A stretch of 9,486 nucleotides of DNA from Microbacteriaceae bacterium (GTDB taxonomy: Bacteria; Actinomycetota; Actinomycetes; Actinomycetales; Microbacteriaceae): contig JAKONM010000114.1 in the NCBI GenBank assembly GCA_022701925.1, positions 1-9,486 on the forward strand. Reading direction: 5' to 3'. Position 1 is the stretch's first letter. Each line of letters opens with the position of its first letter. Positions 1-5,774 of the stretch are shown one piece after another. Position numbers and translations under genes: made by a program. The notes beneath the pieces were generated by a model, which was not told where the DNA came from, ran no database searches, and saw only the letters and a list, made by a program, of their open reading frames with translations.

Positions 1-57
1 AAAAACTGCACAAGTGGATCGAAACGCGGTAATTTCGGCCCGTTCTCGTGATCGAAG

Positions 58-80
58 AACCCCGTAGTTATGCGGGTTTT
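58..80 (+). terminator. Terminator-like hairpin with short T run
   Basis: AACCC (58-62) pairs with GGGTT (74-78), with one bulged C and an extra G-C pair (64 with 73) closing an 8-base loop; it runs into TTTT (77-80). It could end a gene lying to the left of the window, such as one at the edge of an integrated element. The stem is short, so this is a modest call. Confidence 0.4.
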
Positions 81-116
81 GCCCTGCGAGACCGGCGCGT
101 CGGGGCCTAGATCCGA

Positions 117-139
117 GTTCGAGTCCCTGCGGGGGCACC
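117..139 (+). other. tRNA 3'-end fragment, candidate attachment site (att core)
   Basis: The stretch has the T-loop TTCGAGT (118-124), the 3' T-stem strand CCCTG (125-129, one base offset possible), an acceptor 3' strand CGGGGGC (130-136), discriminator A and CC. The matching 5' T-stem strand (would be CAGGG) and a 5' acceptor (GCCCCCG) are absent upstream, so no whole tRNA can be folded. Tyrosine integrases typically recombine within tRNA 3' ends and leave exactly this kind of fragment at the far side of the element. Its orientation and the low-GC DNA to its left place the element to the left and host DNA to the right. Which tRNA it comes from cannot be fixed; the GCCCCCG acceptor fits several actinobacterial isoacceptors (Glu, Arg, Lys types). 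Confidence 0.5.
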
Positions 140-273
140 CGTCCGCGATAAAGCCTCAGGGCGTAGGTCGGTCCGCTCACGCCGCAGTCTGGCCCGCCTC
201 AGCGATGTCGGCGCTGCGTCACACGCCGCAACACGGGTCGCGCATCAAGCGAGCACCCGCGACGCTGGAAGCG

Positions 274-291
274 GCACCGGACACCCGGTGC
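274..291. promoter_or_regulatory. 18-base inverted repeat upstream of flavin reductase
   Basis: GCACCGG (274-280) and CCGGTGC (285-291) are perfect complements around ACAC. The dyad ends 23 bases before the start codon at 315, a position suited to a repressor operator or to a 5'-UTR hairpin. No regulator gene adjoins it, so the cognate protein is unknown. Confidence 0.35.
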
Positions 292-314
292 ATGGACGAG
301 CGGCGGGAGCACCC

Positions 315-878
315 ATGAGCCAGCAGGCGCAGGACCACGGCGAGGTGCTGCCGATCGGGGACGCGGAGATCGAGGGCCTGTCGCCCGAGGAGTTCAAGGG
401 CGCGTTCCGCAACCACGCGGCCGGCGTCGCGGTGATCACCGCGGACGCCGGCGACGGACCCGTCGGGCTGACCGCGACCTCGGTCTTCTCCGTCAGCGCC
501 GAGCCGCCGCTGCTGGTCTTCTCCGTCTCCAGCACCTCGTCGGCCGCCCCCACGATCAGCCGGGCCGAGACCGTGATGGTGCACCTGCTCACGGTCGACC
601 AGCTGTGGCTGGCGCGGCTGTGCGCGACCAGCGGCATCGACCGGTTCGCGGACCGCAGCACCTGGAGCCGCCTGCTGACCGGCGAGCCCTACTTCCCCGA
701 CGCGCACACCTGGATCCGCGGCCGCGTCGTCAACCGGATGGAGGCGGGCGGCTCGACCCTCATCGCCGTGCACGCCCTGCAGGCCGCGCCGCCGCGCACC
801 GGCCCCGCCTCGGCGCCGCTGGTCTACCACGACCGCACGTACCACGGCCTCGGGGACGCGTCCCGGCTCCAGGCCTGA
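315..878 (+). CDS. Flavin reductase-like protein (FMN-binding split barrel)
   Basis: 187 residues. The segment from about residue 28 to 82 has the family pattern: FRNHAAGVAVITA, then GLTATSVFSVSAEPPLLVF and an S-rich loop before APTI. The C-terminus carries PLVYHDRTYHGL (168-179), the usual closing strand. These proteins reduce FMN or FAD with NAD(P)H in the cytoplasm and supply reduced flavin to a partner monooxygenase. The ATG at 315 is preferred over the in-frame GTG at 288 because GGGAG lies about six bases before it. The stop is 25 bases from the convergent stop of a luciferase-like monooxygenase, its natural candidate partner, although the two are not co-transcribed. An acidic N-terminal extension of about 24 residues precedes the core. 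The family is well supported; the actual substrate flavin and partner are inferred. Confidence 0.88.
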   Translation: MSQQAQDHGEVLPIGDAEIEGLSPEEFKGAFRNHAAGVAVITADAGDGPVGLTATSVFSVSAEPPLLVFSVSSTSSAAPTISRAETVMVHLLTVDQLWLARLCATSGIDRFADRSTWSRLLTGEPYFPDAHTWIRGRVVNRMEAGGSTLIAVHALQAAPPRTGPASAPLVYHDRTYHGLGDASRLQA

Positions 879-909
879 TCAGCGGCCGGATCGGACCCGA
901 CCGTCAGGC
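873..909. terminator. Possible bidirectional hairpin between convergent genes
   Basis: GCCTGA (873-878) is complementary to TCAGGC (904-909), so the two stop codons of the convergent genes fall inside the stem. The interior is GC-rich with only weak inner pairing and there is no T run, so termination function is uncertain. Confidence 0.25.
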
Positions 910-1923
910 GTTCGCGCCCGGCTGCCAGCCGAGGCCGGGCCCGACCCGCGTGGCCAGCTGCTCGAGGATGTGCTCCCAGTCCTGCCGCTCGAACTCGAAC
1001 GGCAGCTCGAACAGGTGGTCGTCGGCCGCCTGGAACGCCGCGTCCGCGCGGATCTGCTCGACCAGCTCGTCCGTGGTGCCGATCAGGTCGGGGGCGATGA
1101 TCGTGTTCCGGCCGTGCACCTGCGTCGTGCGGAGCGTGCGCCGCTCGACGTACTCCCGGTAGCGCCGCCGCTGCCCGTCGGTCGCGCCGTCGAGCGGGAC
1201 GACGACGCGCGCGACGGCCACCCGCGCCGCGGCCGGGTCCGCGCTGGAGGCCCGGTAGCGGTCGATCTGGTTCCGCTGCGCCTGCGCGAAGTCGCGCACG
1301 CCCTCCTCGGTGCTGCTGATGTTGCTGACCAGCCAGCGCAGGCCGGCCGAGCCCGCCCAGGCGGCGGACCGCAGCGAGCCGCCGCCGTACCAGAGCCGGT
1401 CCGCCAGGCCGGGGCTGTGCGGCTCGACCCGGTCCGAGTCGATGTCGCCGCCGAAGCCCTCGTACGCCTCGGGCTCGCGCACCGGGGCGCCGCGCAGCAG
1501 CTCGCGAAGGCGCTCGATGCGGGAGTAGTCGTAGCGCTCCTGCCGCCACCCCTCCCCGTGCACGAGGTCGTTGACCTCGTCCGGGTACCGGGGCGGGTGC
1601 ACGCTGAGGCCGGGCTGGAGCCGCCCGCCGGAGAGCACGTCGACGGTCGCCAGGTCCTCGGCCAGGCGGAACGGGTTCTCGAACTCGAGCGGGATCACTG
1701 CGTGGCCCAGCCCGATGCGCTGCGTGACCGTCGCGATCGCACCGAACAGCACCGCCGGCGAGGAGACGCCGCGCTGCAGGTGGCGGGTGCGCAGCCAGCC
1801 GCTGTCGAGCCCGAGGTCCTCCGCGTGCCGGAACAGGTCGACGGTCTCGCGGAGGCCCGTCCCCGGATCCTCCGCCTTGAAGGGTGCGAGGTGCACGAAC
1901 CCGATGCGCTTCGGACCGCTCAT
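904..1923 (-). CDS. LLM-class flavin-dependent oxidoreductase (luciferase-like monooxygenase)
   Basis: 339 residues. The start IGFVHLAPF (7-15) is the first barrel strand of the bacterial luciferase-like family. Further family signatures are AEDLGLDSGWLRTRH (34-48), TQRIGLGHAVIPLEFENPFRLAEDLATVDVLSGGRL (67-102, with the typical 'P..R.AEd.atlD.lSgGR' element), a mid-protein GLADRLWYGGGS (172-183) where family members place the phosphate-binding glycines, and IGTTDELVEQI (281-291) near the end. Such enzymes use reduced FMN and O2 (or F420 in related branches) to oxidise an organic substrate. The ATG at 1923 is chosen because the family fold begins right after it and a G-rich stretch precedes it; an in-frame ATG at 1965 would add 14 unconserved residues. 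The convergent flavin reductase is the likely reduced-flavin supplier. Substrate unknown. Confidence 0.88.
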   Translation of the reverse strand: MSGPKRIGFVHLAPFKAEDPGTGLRETVDLFRHAEDLGLDSGWLRTRHLQRGVSSPAVLFGAIATVTQRIGLGHAVIPLEFENPFRLAEDLATVDVLSGGRLQPGLSVHPPRYPDEVNDLVHGEGWRQERYDYSRIERLRELLRGAPVREPEAYEGFGGDIDSDRVEPHSPGLADRLWYGGGSLRSAAWAGSAGLRWLVSNISSTEEGVRDFAQAQRNQIDRYRASSADPAAARVAVARVVVPLDGATDGQRRRYREYVERRTLRTTQVHGRNTIIAPDLIGTTDELVEQIRADAAFQAADDHLFELPFEFERQDWEHILEQLATRVGPGLGWQPGANA

Positions 1924-2080
1924 CCCCCACCCCCGATGTGACGCCTGCAGGACCCGAGGGATCATCCCACCGCCCTGCGAGGGCTCCCTGTCCGGCGCCG
2001 CCGCCCGCGGGCCTTGATGGCTGAGGCTCGTCCGCGGGGACTGAGCCCGCAGCGGGGTGATCGGTCGAGACCTCGCCCTC

Positions 2081-2109
2081 TTGAGATGCACGCGGGCGGC
2101 TTGGACACT
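2081..2109 (+). promoter_or_regulatory. Candidate promoter of the lipoprotein gene (leaderless)
   Basis: TTGAGA (2081-2086) and GACACT (2104-2109) are separated by 17 bases, and the ATG lies 7 bases after the second element, so transcription would start at or next to the start codon. No ribosome binding site is present, which fits a leaderless mRNA. The GGACACT string resembles the -10 block of the ECF motif elsewhere in the window, but the GGAACC part is missing. Confidence 0.35.
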
Positions 2110-2116
2110 CCTCGAC

Positions 2117-3025
2117 ATGAGGCGTCGGCTGCGGACCCTGCTGGCCGCCGGCGTGACGCTGCTGTGCCTGATCGGCACGGCGGGGTGCGCCCTCGTCGAC
2201 CCCGAGGCCGCGCACTGCTCGCCGCGCTTCCCCGAGACCTCCGACCACGTCGTGCGGGCGGGGCAGGTCTTCACCGTCAGCGTCTCGGCCAGCACCTGCG
2301 CCGTCCGCTTCAGCGACGACCGCCGGCTCACCCTGACCGCCGTCGACGACCGCACCCAGCACCGGTTCCCCTTGGGCACCGTCACGGCCTACCCGTCCGG
2401 AGCATTCGAGAAGCAGGTCCGCCTGCCGACCGCTGCCCCGACCGGATCCATCTCGATCTTCGTCGACGGGGTCCAGACGTACTGCGCCGCCAGCGCGTCG
2501 TGCGCCGCCTACGCGGTGAACGTGATCAAGGTCGACACCTCCCCCGACTTCGCCACCGACCAGGAGGCGAACGCGGTCGCGGCACGCATCGCGAGCAGCA
2601 TGGAGGAGGCCGTGGGGCGGCGCCCCTCGCTGGTCCAGCTGGCGGTCGTCAGCGACGGCGTGGAGGCGACCCTCTACTCCGGCACCTACGGCCGCGAGAC
2701 GGCGGTCTTCACGGCTGCCTTCGCCAATGCACAGGCCGCGGCGCCCAGCGCCGACCGGGCCATCGCCGACGCGGCACAGCTGCACCTGACCACCAGCTGG
2801 AACAGCAGGGCGCAGCTCGACCGTCTGAACACGCGCATCACGCGCGACGGCGCCTGGTTGCAGAACCACCGCCTCGACCTGGCCCGGTGGGGCCCTGACC
2901 CAGCGACCGGCACGGTCCGCATCACCCTGAGCCGCTACACCGACGCCGACGCGGTGGCGCTGACCGAGCGCTACGGCGACGCGGTCAGCGTCTCCACGCG
3001 ATCGATCAGCACCATCGCCGACTGA
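2117..3025 (+). CDS. Secreted lipoprotein with Ig-like domain, function unknown
   Basis: 302 residues. MRRRLR, a hydrophobic segment (7-20) and TAGC give a lipoprotein signal with lipidated Cys24 (Thr at -3 is slightly atypical). Residues ~30-135 form a beta-rich, Ig-like domain: VVRAGQVFTVSVS, LTLTAVDD, LGTVTAYPSGAFEKQVRLP, PTGSISIFVDG. Cys34/Cys61 and Cys123/Cys129 could make two disulfides. The C-terminal half (~136-302) is a mixed helix/strand region ending in TGTVRITLSRYTDADAVALTERYGDAVSV, which resembles the small alpha/beta prodomain-type modules of secreted actinobacterial proteins; this is a resemblance only. The ATG at 2117 is preferred to an upstream in-frame ATG at 2057 because the signal peptide starts there; there is no SD. 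A small membrane protein gene follows 69 bases later. It probably acts on the outer face of the membrane; no enzymatic motif is seen. Confidence 0.82.
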   Translation: MRRRLRTLLAAGVTLLCLIGTAGCALVDPEAAHCSPRFPETSDHVVRAGQVFTVSVSASTCAVRFSDDRRLTLTAVDDRTQHRFPLGTVTAYPSGAFEKQVRLPTAAPTGSISIFVDGVQTYCAASASCAAYAVNVIKVDTSPDFATDQEANAVAARIASSMEEAVGRRPSLVQLAVVSDGVEATLYSGTYGRETAVFTAAFANAQAAAPSADRAIADAAQLHLTTSWNSRAQLDRLNTRITRDGAWLQNHRLDLARWGPDPATGTVRITLSRYTDADAVALTERYGDAVSVSTRSISTIAD

Positions 3026-3094
3026 AGGCGAGCAGCAGTGCGCACCGCCGTTGCTCCACCCAAGAACCCCCGACCGCCGCAGTACGGTCACGGC

Positions 3095-3370
3095 ATGAAG
3101 CGCTGGTCGCTCGTCCTGCTGCTGGCCGTCGGGATCCTCAGCGCGGGCTTCGGCACCGCGCTCGTCCTCGGAAGCACGCCGCTCGGTGCTGCGAGCTTCG
3201 GCTGGACCGCGTACTCGCCGCTCAGCAGCACCAGCTACTGGCCCGGCAACGTCACCGGGCTGTTCTGGACATCGAAGATCGCCGCCGCCCTCCTCGCCCT
3301 CGGCGCCGGCCTCGTCGGCGCCAGCGGCACCGCACTCGTGCTGACCCGGATCAAGCACGCGGAGCCGTGA
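3095..3370 (+). CDS. Small membrane protein, two predicted helices
   Basis: 91 residues. Two hydrophobic segments are visible: about 5-26 (LVLLLAVGILSAGFGTALVL) and about 61-84 (SKIAAALLALGAGLVGASGTAL). The loop between them (SFGWTAYSPLSSTSYWPG) is aromatic- and serine-rich and probably lies outside. The basic RIKHAEP tail is probably cytoplasmic. Proteins of this size and pattern, with the 'GWxAYSPLS' loop, are common and uncharacterised in actinobacteria, from memory of the family style. The start is uncertain: the ATG at 3095 begins at the helix and has TACGGT (3083-3088) seven bases upstream, which suits leaderless expression. A GTG at 3038 has an SD-like AAGGCGAG and would add a Pro-rich 19-residue leader. 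It may be co-transcribed with the lipoprotein gene. Confidence 0.68.
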   Translation: MKRWSLVLLLAVGILSAGFGTALVLGSTPLGAASFGWTAYSPLSSTSYWPGNVTGLFWTSKIAAALLALGAGLVGASGTALVLTRIKHAEP

Positions 3371-3464
3371 CGGTGAGCATTGAACCGGCTCCCGCCGGCT
3401 CCTCCCGAGTGCTGGGCTGACCGCATGAGCGCTCCCGAGCGGCTCCGCCGACGTGCAGCAGCGG

Positions 3465-3488
3465 GGCTGATCGCGGCCGCGATCAGCC
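3465..3488. repeat. 24-base perfect palindrome
   Basis: GGCTGATCGCGG (3465-3476) is followed directly by its exact reverse complement (3477-3488), with no spacer. The centre contains the NotI sequence GCGGCCGC. It lies in the non-coding stretch 3371-3594 between convergent genes, about 95 bases past the small membrane protein stop. Lack of a loop favours a protein-binding dyad over a terminator, although it could also form a hairpin in RNA. Confidence 0.55.
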
Positions 3489-3520
3489 GCATCGTGCGTC
3501 GGAGTGCCGCCTGCTCGACT

Positions 3521-3562
3521 CCGGCGCCCGGCGCCCGGCTCCCGGCGCCCGGCGCCCGGCGA
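3521..3562 (+). repeat. Heptamer tandem repeat, six copies of CCGGCGC
   Basis: Six consecutive 7-base units start at 3521; units 1, 2, 4 and 5 are CCGGCGC, unit 3 is CCGGCTC and unit 6 is CCGGCGA. It lies between the palindrome at 3465 and the end of the convergent secreted-protein gene. Such short GC-only tracts readily change copy number by slippage. Confidence 0.8.
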
Positions 3563-3587
3563 GCGCACGGTCGACGATGACGACCCG

Positions 3588-3609
3588 GCCCGCCTCAGTC
3601 GAGGCGGGC
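3588..3609 (-). terminator. Hairpin overlapping the stop codon of the secreted-protein gene
   Basis: GCCCGCCTC (3588-3596) pairs perfectly with GAGGCGGGC (3601-3609) around the 4-base loop AGTC. The stop codon of the minus-strand gene (3595-3597) sits inside the hairpin. There is no T run on either strand, as is common for actinobacterial terminators. Confidence 0.55.
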
Positions 3610-4335
3610 GTCGACCTTGGGCACGTCGTTGCAGTAGTTGGCGCGGGCCTGCTTCACCCGCTTGTCGCTCGGCTTCAGGTTCGACCAGCGCACGGTCGTG
3701 CTGCCCGAGCCGCTCTGCTGCTTCGCGGTCTTCCCGTCCGCGCTGACGGTGATGATGGTCCGCACGATGTCGTAGTTGCCGTTGCTGCGCTTGCGGGCGG
3801 TCGCGCGCTCGAGCAGGACGCCGCCGTTCAGGTCGTTGCAGGCCACGCCGGTGGCGCCGCTCGCGCGGTTCCCGATCTTCATCAGGTACGCGCCGCCGCC
3901 CACGTGCTGCGGCTGGATCAGCCTGCAGCCGCGGAAGGCGTAGAGGGTCGCGGTCTCCGTGTCGTCGATGACCGCCACGAAGCCCATGCCGTCGGTGCCG
4001 GAGAACCAGCCGCTGTGCACGTTGATCCCCTTCATGCGGTCGCGGACCTTGATCACCCCGCCCGCGGCCGTGTGGATGCCGTAGTCGTAGTGCCCCTGGG
4101 CGTCGGTGGTTCCGGGGACCGCTGCGTAGAACGCGGTGTCGTCACGGCCGTCCCCGTCGACGTCGCCGATGGGCACGGTGCGGGCGGACTTCGGCACGGA
4201 CCCGGCGTTGGTGCAGCCCTTCGACGCCGCCGGCGCGGCGGCGGACACCGGCGCGGCCCAGACCGGTGTCGCGATCCCCGCGACCAGCAGCAGTGCCCCG
4301 CAGGCCCCGAAGGCCGCTCGAATGCTCCGCCTCAT
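3595..4335 (-). CDS. Secreted VCBS/FG-GAP-like protein with calcium-binding motif
   Basis: 246 residues. A Sec signal peptide is clear: MRRSIR, hydrophobic core 8-24, cleavage probably after VWA (residue 27) before APVS. Residues 56-70 read IGDVDGDGRDDTAFY, the D-x-D-x-D-G-x-x-D calcium loop of FG-GAP/VCBS repeats (Asp58, 60, 62 and 65 or 66). Only one such loop is present, so it is shorter than the usual multi-repeat beta-propeller proteins. The rest is strand-rich, with four cysteines (41, 136, 165, 234 approximately) able to form two disulfides. The ATG at 4335 has a good SD (GGAGGGGAG, six to seven bases upstream). Its promoter region carries the same motif as the neighbouring ECF sigma gene, so it is the most likely direct target of that sigma factor. 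Its job outside the cell (adhesion, matrix or sensing) is not evident. Confidence 0.8.
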   Translation of the reverse strand: MRRSIRAAFGACGALLLVAGIATPVWAAPVSAAAPAASKGCTNAGSVPKSARTVPIGDVDGDGRDDTAFYAAVPGTTDAQGHYDYGIHTAAGGVIKVRDRMKGINVHSGWFSGTDGMGFVAVIDDTETATLYAFRGCRLIQPQHVGGGAYLMKIGNRASGATGVACNDLNGGVLLERATARKRSNGNYDIVRTIITVSADGKTAKQQSGSGSTTVRWSNLKPSDKRVKQARANYCNDVPKVDARLD

Positions 4336-4389
4336 GACGTGCTCCCCTCCCCCGTCGGCCCGATCCCGTCGACCCGGCCCCTCATCGAT

Positions 4390-4418
4390 GAAGTGTCCGG
4401 GCGGCGCGGATCGGTTCC
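4390..4418 (-). promoter_or_regulatory. Candidate ECF-sigma promoter P2 (secreted-protein gene)
   Basis: Read on the minus strand: GGAACCGATC (4418-4409), nine variable bases, CGGACACTTC (4399-4390). All twenty flanking bases are identical, with the same spacing, to the motif before the ECF sigma gene (5645-5673), while the nine spacer bases mostly differ. GGAAC is the classical -35 core of ECF sigma factors and the distance to GGACAC suits a -10. Transcription would begin near 4383, giving a leader of about 48 bases that contains the SD of the gene starting at 4335. Confidence 0.75.
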
Positions 4419-4431
4419 CCGCCGCGGGCGG

Positions 4432-5091
4432 TCAGTTCGCGTGGTCCTGACCGGTCTCGTGCACCGCCAGGCCGTCGCAGCCCGCCGTCCGCCAGTCGTA
4501 GGGCTCGTCCGTCTGCGGCCCGTAGAGCGCCACCTGGAACGCCACCGCCTGCGCCGGGGTCAGCCCGTCGTCCCCGGTGCTGGATCCGTCGCGGTCGGCC
4601 TCGGTGATCGGGTCGTAGAGGAAGCCCTCCTCGGCCATGCACCCGATCTTCAACCAGGCCTGCTCCTCCCAGATCGAGTTCCCCGCGAGGACCGGGTCCG
4701 CCTGCACGAAGGCGTGCAGCTGCGCCCGCGTGCGCGGCTGGGCGCCGCGCTTCGCGATCAGCCCGGCGACCGACGGCGCGGAGGCGTCCGGGGGCGGCGT
4801 GCGGGTCGGAGGCGCGGCGGTCGAGCGCGCGGGCACCGGTGCCACGCGCGACGGGGAGGTGCCGGAGGGCGGGACGTGCACCGCATCGAGCACGAGCGCC
4901 GAGCCGGCGACGACCGCCACCAGCACGGCCCCGGTGACCGCCGCGACGCGGAACCGGCCGGGCGCTCGGACGAACGAGGGCGGAGTCGACGTGTTCCGCG
5001 CACCCTGCCGCCGGCCGTCCGCATCCGCGCGCTCCACGAGCAGGCGGCGCAGCGCGGCGTCGCGCGCGGACATCTGCTGGTCAGACGACAT
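4432..5091 (-). CDS. Single-pass membrane protein, probable anti-sigma factor
   Basis: 219 residues. Residues 1-48 are hydrophilic and probably cytoplasmic (SARDAALRRLLVERADADGRR). A transmembrane helix spans ~49-71 (VAAVTGAVLVAVVAGSALVLDAV). A Pro/Thr-rich linker runs ~73-105 and an extracytoplasmic domain ~106-219. That domain has Cys151 (KIGCMAEEGFLYDP) and Cys205 (DWRTAGCDGLAVHETG), a likely disulfide. The 'CM..GF.Y.P ... W..AGC.G.AVH.TG' layout recalls small secreted actinobacterial proteins of unknown role. The start overlaps the end of the ECF sigma gene by 11 bases, with GAGG before the ATG, implying translational coupling. Topology and position argue for an anti-sigma factor that senses an external signal. 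However, no HxxxCxxC zinc anti-sigma motif is present, so this rests on context. It could be an uncharacterised anti-sigma class. Confidence 0.78.
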   Translation of the reverse strand: MSSDQQMSARDAALRRLLVERADADGRRQGARNTSTPPSFVRAPGRFRVAAVTGAVLVAVVAGSALVLDAVHVPPSGTSPSRVAPVPARSTAAPPTRTPPPDASAPSVAGLIAKRGAQPRTRAQLHAFVQADPVLAGNSIWEEQAWLKIGCMAEEGFLYDPITEADRDGSSTGDDGLTPAQAVAFQVALYGPQTDEPYDWRTAGCDGLAVHETGQDHAN

Positions 5092-5638
5092 GCCGCACCT
5101 CGCTCCCGGCGGCGGTCAGGATCTCGAACTGGTCCGCCAACCGCTTCTTCGCCCGGTGCAGCCGCGACTTCACGGTGCCCGGGCGCACCCGCAGCGCCTC
5201 GGCCGCGTCGCGCTCCGACCACTCCTCCAGCACGCACAGCGTCAGGATCTGCTGGTCCGCCTGCGACAGCCGCCGCAGGGCGGTGCCCACGTCCGACTCC
5301 TCCAGCGCCGCCGCCTGCTCCATCTCGAGCTCGGGCCGCGGCAGCCGATCGAGCAGCACGCGGTAGCGCCGGGTGCTGCGCCGCACGTTGTTCGCCGTGT
5401 AGGTCGCGGTGACCAGCAGCCACGGCAGCACCGAGCCCTGCACGAGCCGCACCGAGGCCCGGCGCCGCCACGCCTCCAGGAACACGACCGCCACCGCGTC
5501 CTCCACGTCCTGCGGCGACTCCAGCAGCCGCGTGAGATGCCGCCGCACCCGGTCGCGGTGGCGGTCGAAGACCACGCCGAACGACTCCCCGTCGCCCGGG
5601 ATCGCGCGCGCCCAGACCTCGGCGTCGTCGGCCTCCAT
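5081..5638 (-). CDS. ECF-type RNA polymerase sigma factor
   Basis: 185 residues. Region 2 spans ~16-90, with DVEDAVAVVFLEAWRRR (44-60) matching region 2.2 and WLLVTATYTANNVRRSTRR (73-91) matching 2.3-2.4. Region 4 spans ~118-170: LRRLSQADQQILTLCVLEEW, then the helix-turn-helix SERDAAEALRVRPGTVKSRL (141-160) and HRAKKRL. It directs RNA polymerase to a specific promoter set and is presumably held inactive by the membrane protein encoded next. An in-frame ATG exists at 5734, but the ATG at 5638 is chosen because the ECF fold begins there and because a promoter motif (5645-5673) would lie inside the longer version. There is no SD: the mRNA probably begins within 0-5 bases of the start codon. The same motif before its own gene implies autoactivation. 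Confidence 0.9.
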   Translation of the reverse strand: MEADDAEVWARAIPGDGESFGVVFDRHRDRVRRHLTRLLESPQDVEDAVAVVFLEAWRRRASVRLVQGSVLPWLLVTATYTANNVRRSTRRYRVLLDRLPRPELEMEQAAALEESDVGTALRRLSQADQQILTLCVLEEWSERDAAEALRVRPGTVKSRLHRAKKRLADQFEILTAAGSEVRHVV

Positions 5639-5644
5639 GAGAAG

Positions 5645-5673
5645 GAAGTGTCCGCCACCGCCCGATCGGTTCC
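5645..5673 (-). promoter_or_regulatory. Candidate ECF-sigma promoter P1 (autoregulatory, sigma gene)
   Basis: Read on the minus strand: GGAACCGATC (5673-5664), nine bases, CGGACACTTC (5654-5645), the same split motif as at 4390-4418. The start codon at 5638 lies six bases after the motif. No ribosome binding site fits between, so translation from a nearly leaderless mRNA is expected. An ECF promoter in front of the ECF gene itself is the usual sign of positive autoregulation. Confidence 0.75.
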
Positions 5674-5774
5674 CGCACCACCGCGCGTGGCGCAGTTCCG
5701 GCACCGGATCTGTTCGCAGGCGCAGGCGCGACATGCCGCGTGGCCGGTGCGCGCTGCGCCACGAGGCCGTCGTT

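Larger units (their letters stand above)
1..314. other. Gene-free left end: edge of a probable integrated element plus flavin reductase upstream region
   Basis: No convincing protein gene is seen here. The first ~60 bases are roughly half G+C, well below the ~70% or more of the remaining window, which suggests DNA of a different origin. It holds a terminator-like hairpin (58-80), a tRNA 3'-end fragment (117-139) and, close to the flavin reductase start, a perfect 18-base dyad (274-291). Short open frames crossing this stretch have no ribosome binding site and no recognisable protein content. Confidence 0.6.

Noticed and set aside
81..139. Complete tRNA or tmRNA gene ending at 139
   Set aside because: No 5' acceptor strand (GCCCCCG) or 5' T-stem strand is found upstream; only the 3' segment folds, so it is treated as an att-type fragment.
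824..3568. 914-codon open frame on the minus strand
   Set aside because: Arg/Ala/Gly-rich translation without domains, crossing two well-supported genes in other frames; typical high-GC shadow.
3425..3580. Small plus-strand protein starting MSAPERLRRRAAAGL
   Set aside because: No ribosome binding site; the sequence is dictated by the palindrome at 3465-3488 and the heptamer repeat.
3866..3875. Further GGAACC-like sequences inside genes (for example within the secreted-protein gene and near 1270)
   Set aside because: They lack the CGGACACTTC block at the right distance, so only two complete ECF motifs are present in the window.
3577..5412. 611-codon open frame on the plus strand
   Set aside because: Antisense shadow of the secreted protein, anti-sigma and sigma genes, all of which have clear family features; the translation is low-complexity Arg/Ala.
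5639..5734. N-terminal extension of the sigma factor starting at 5734
   Set aside because: The added 32 residues are not part of the ECF fold and would contain the promoter motif shared with the 4390-4418 site.
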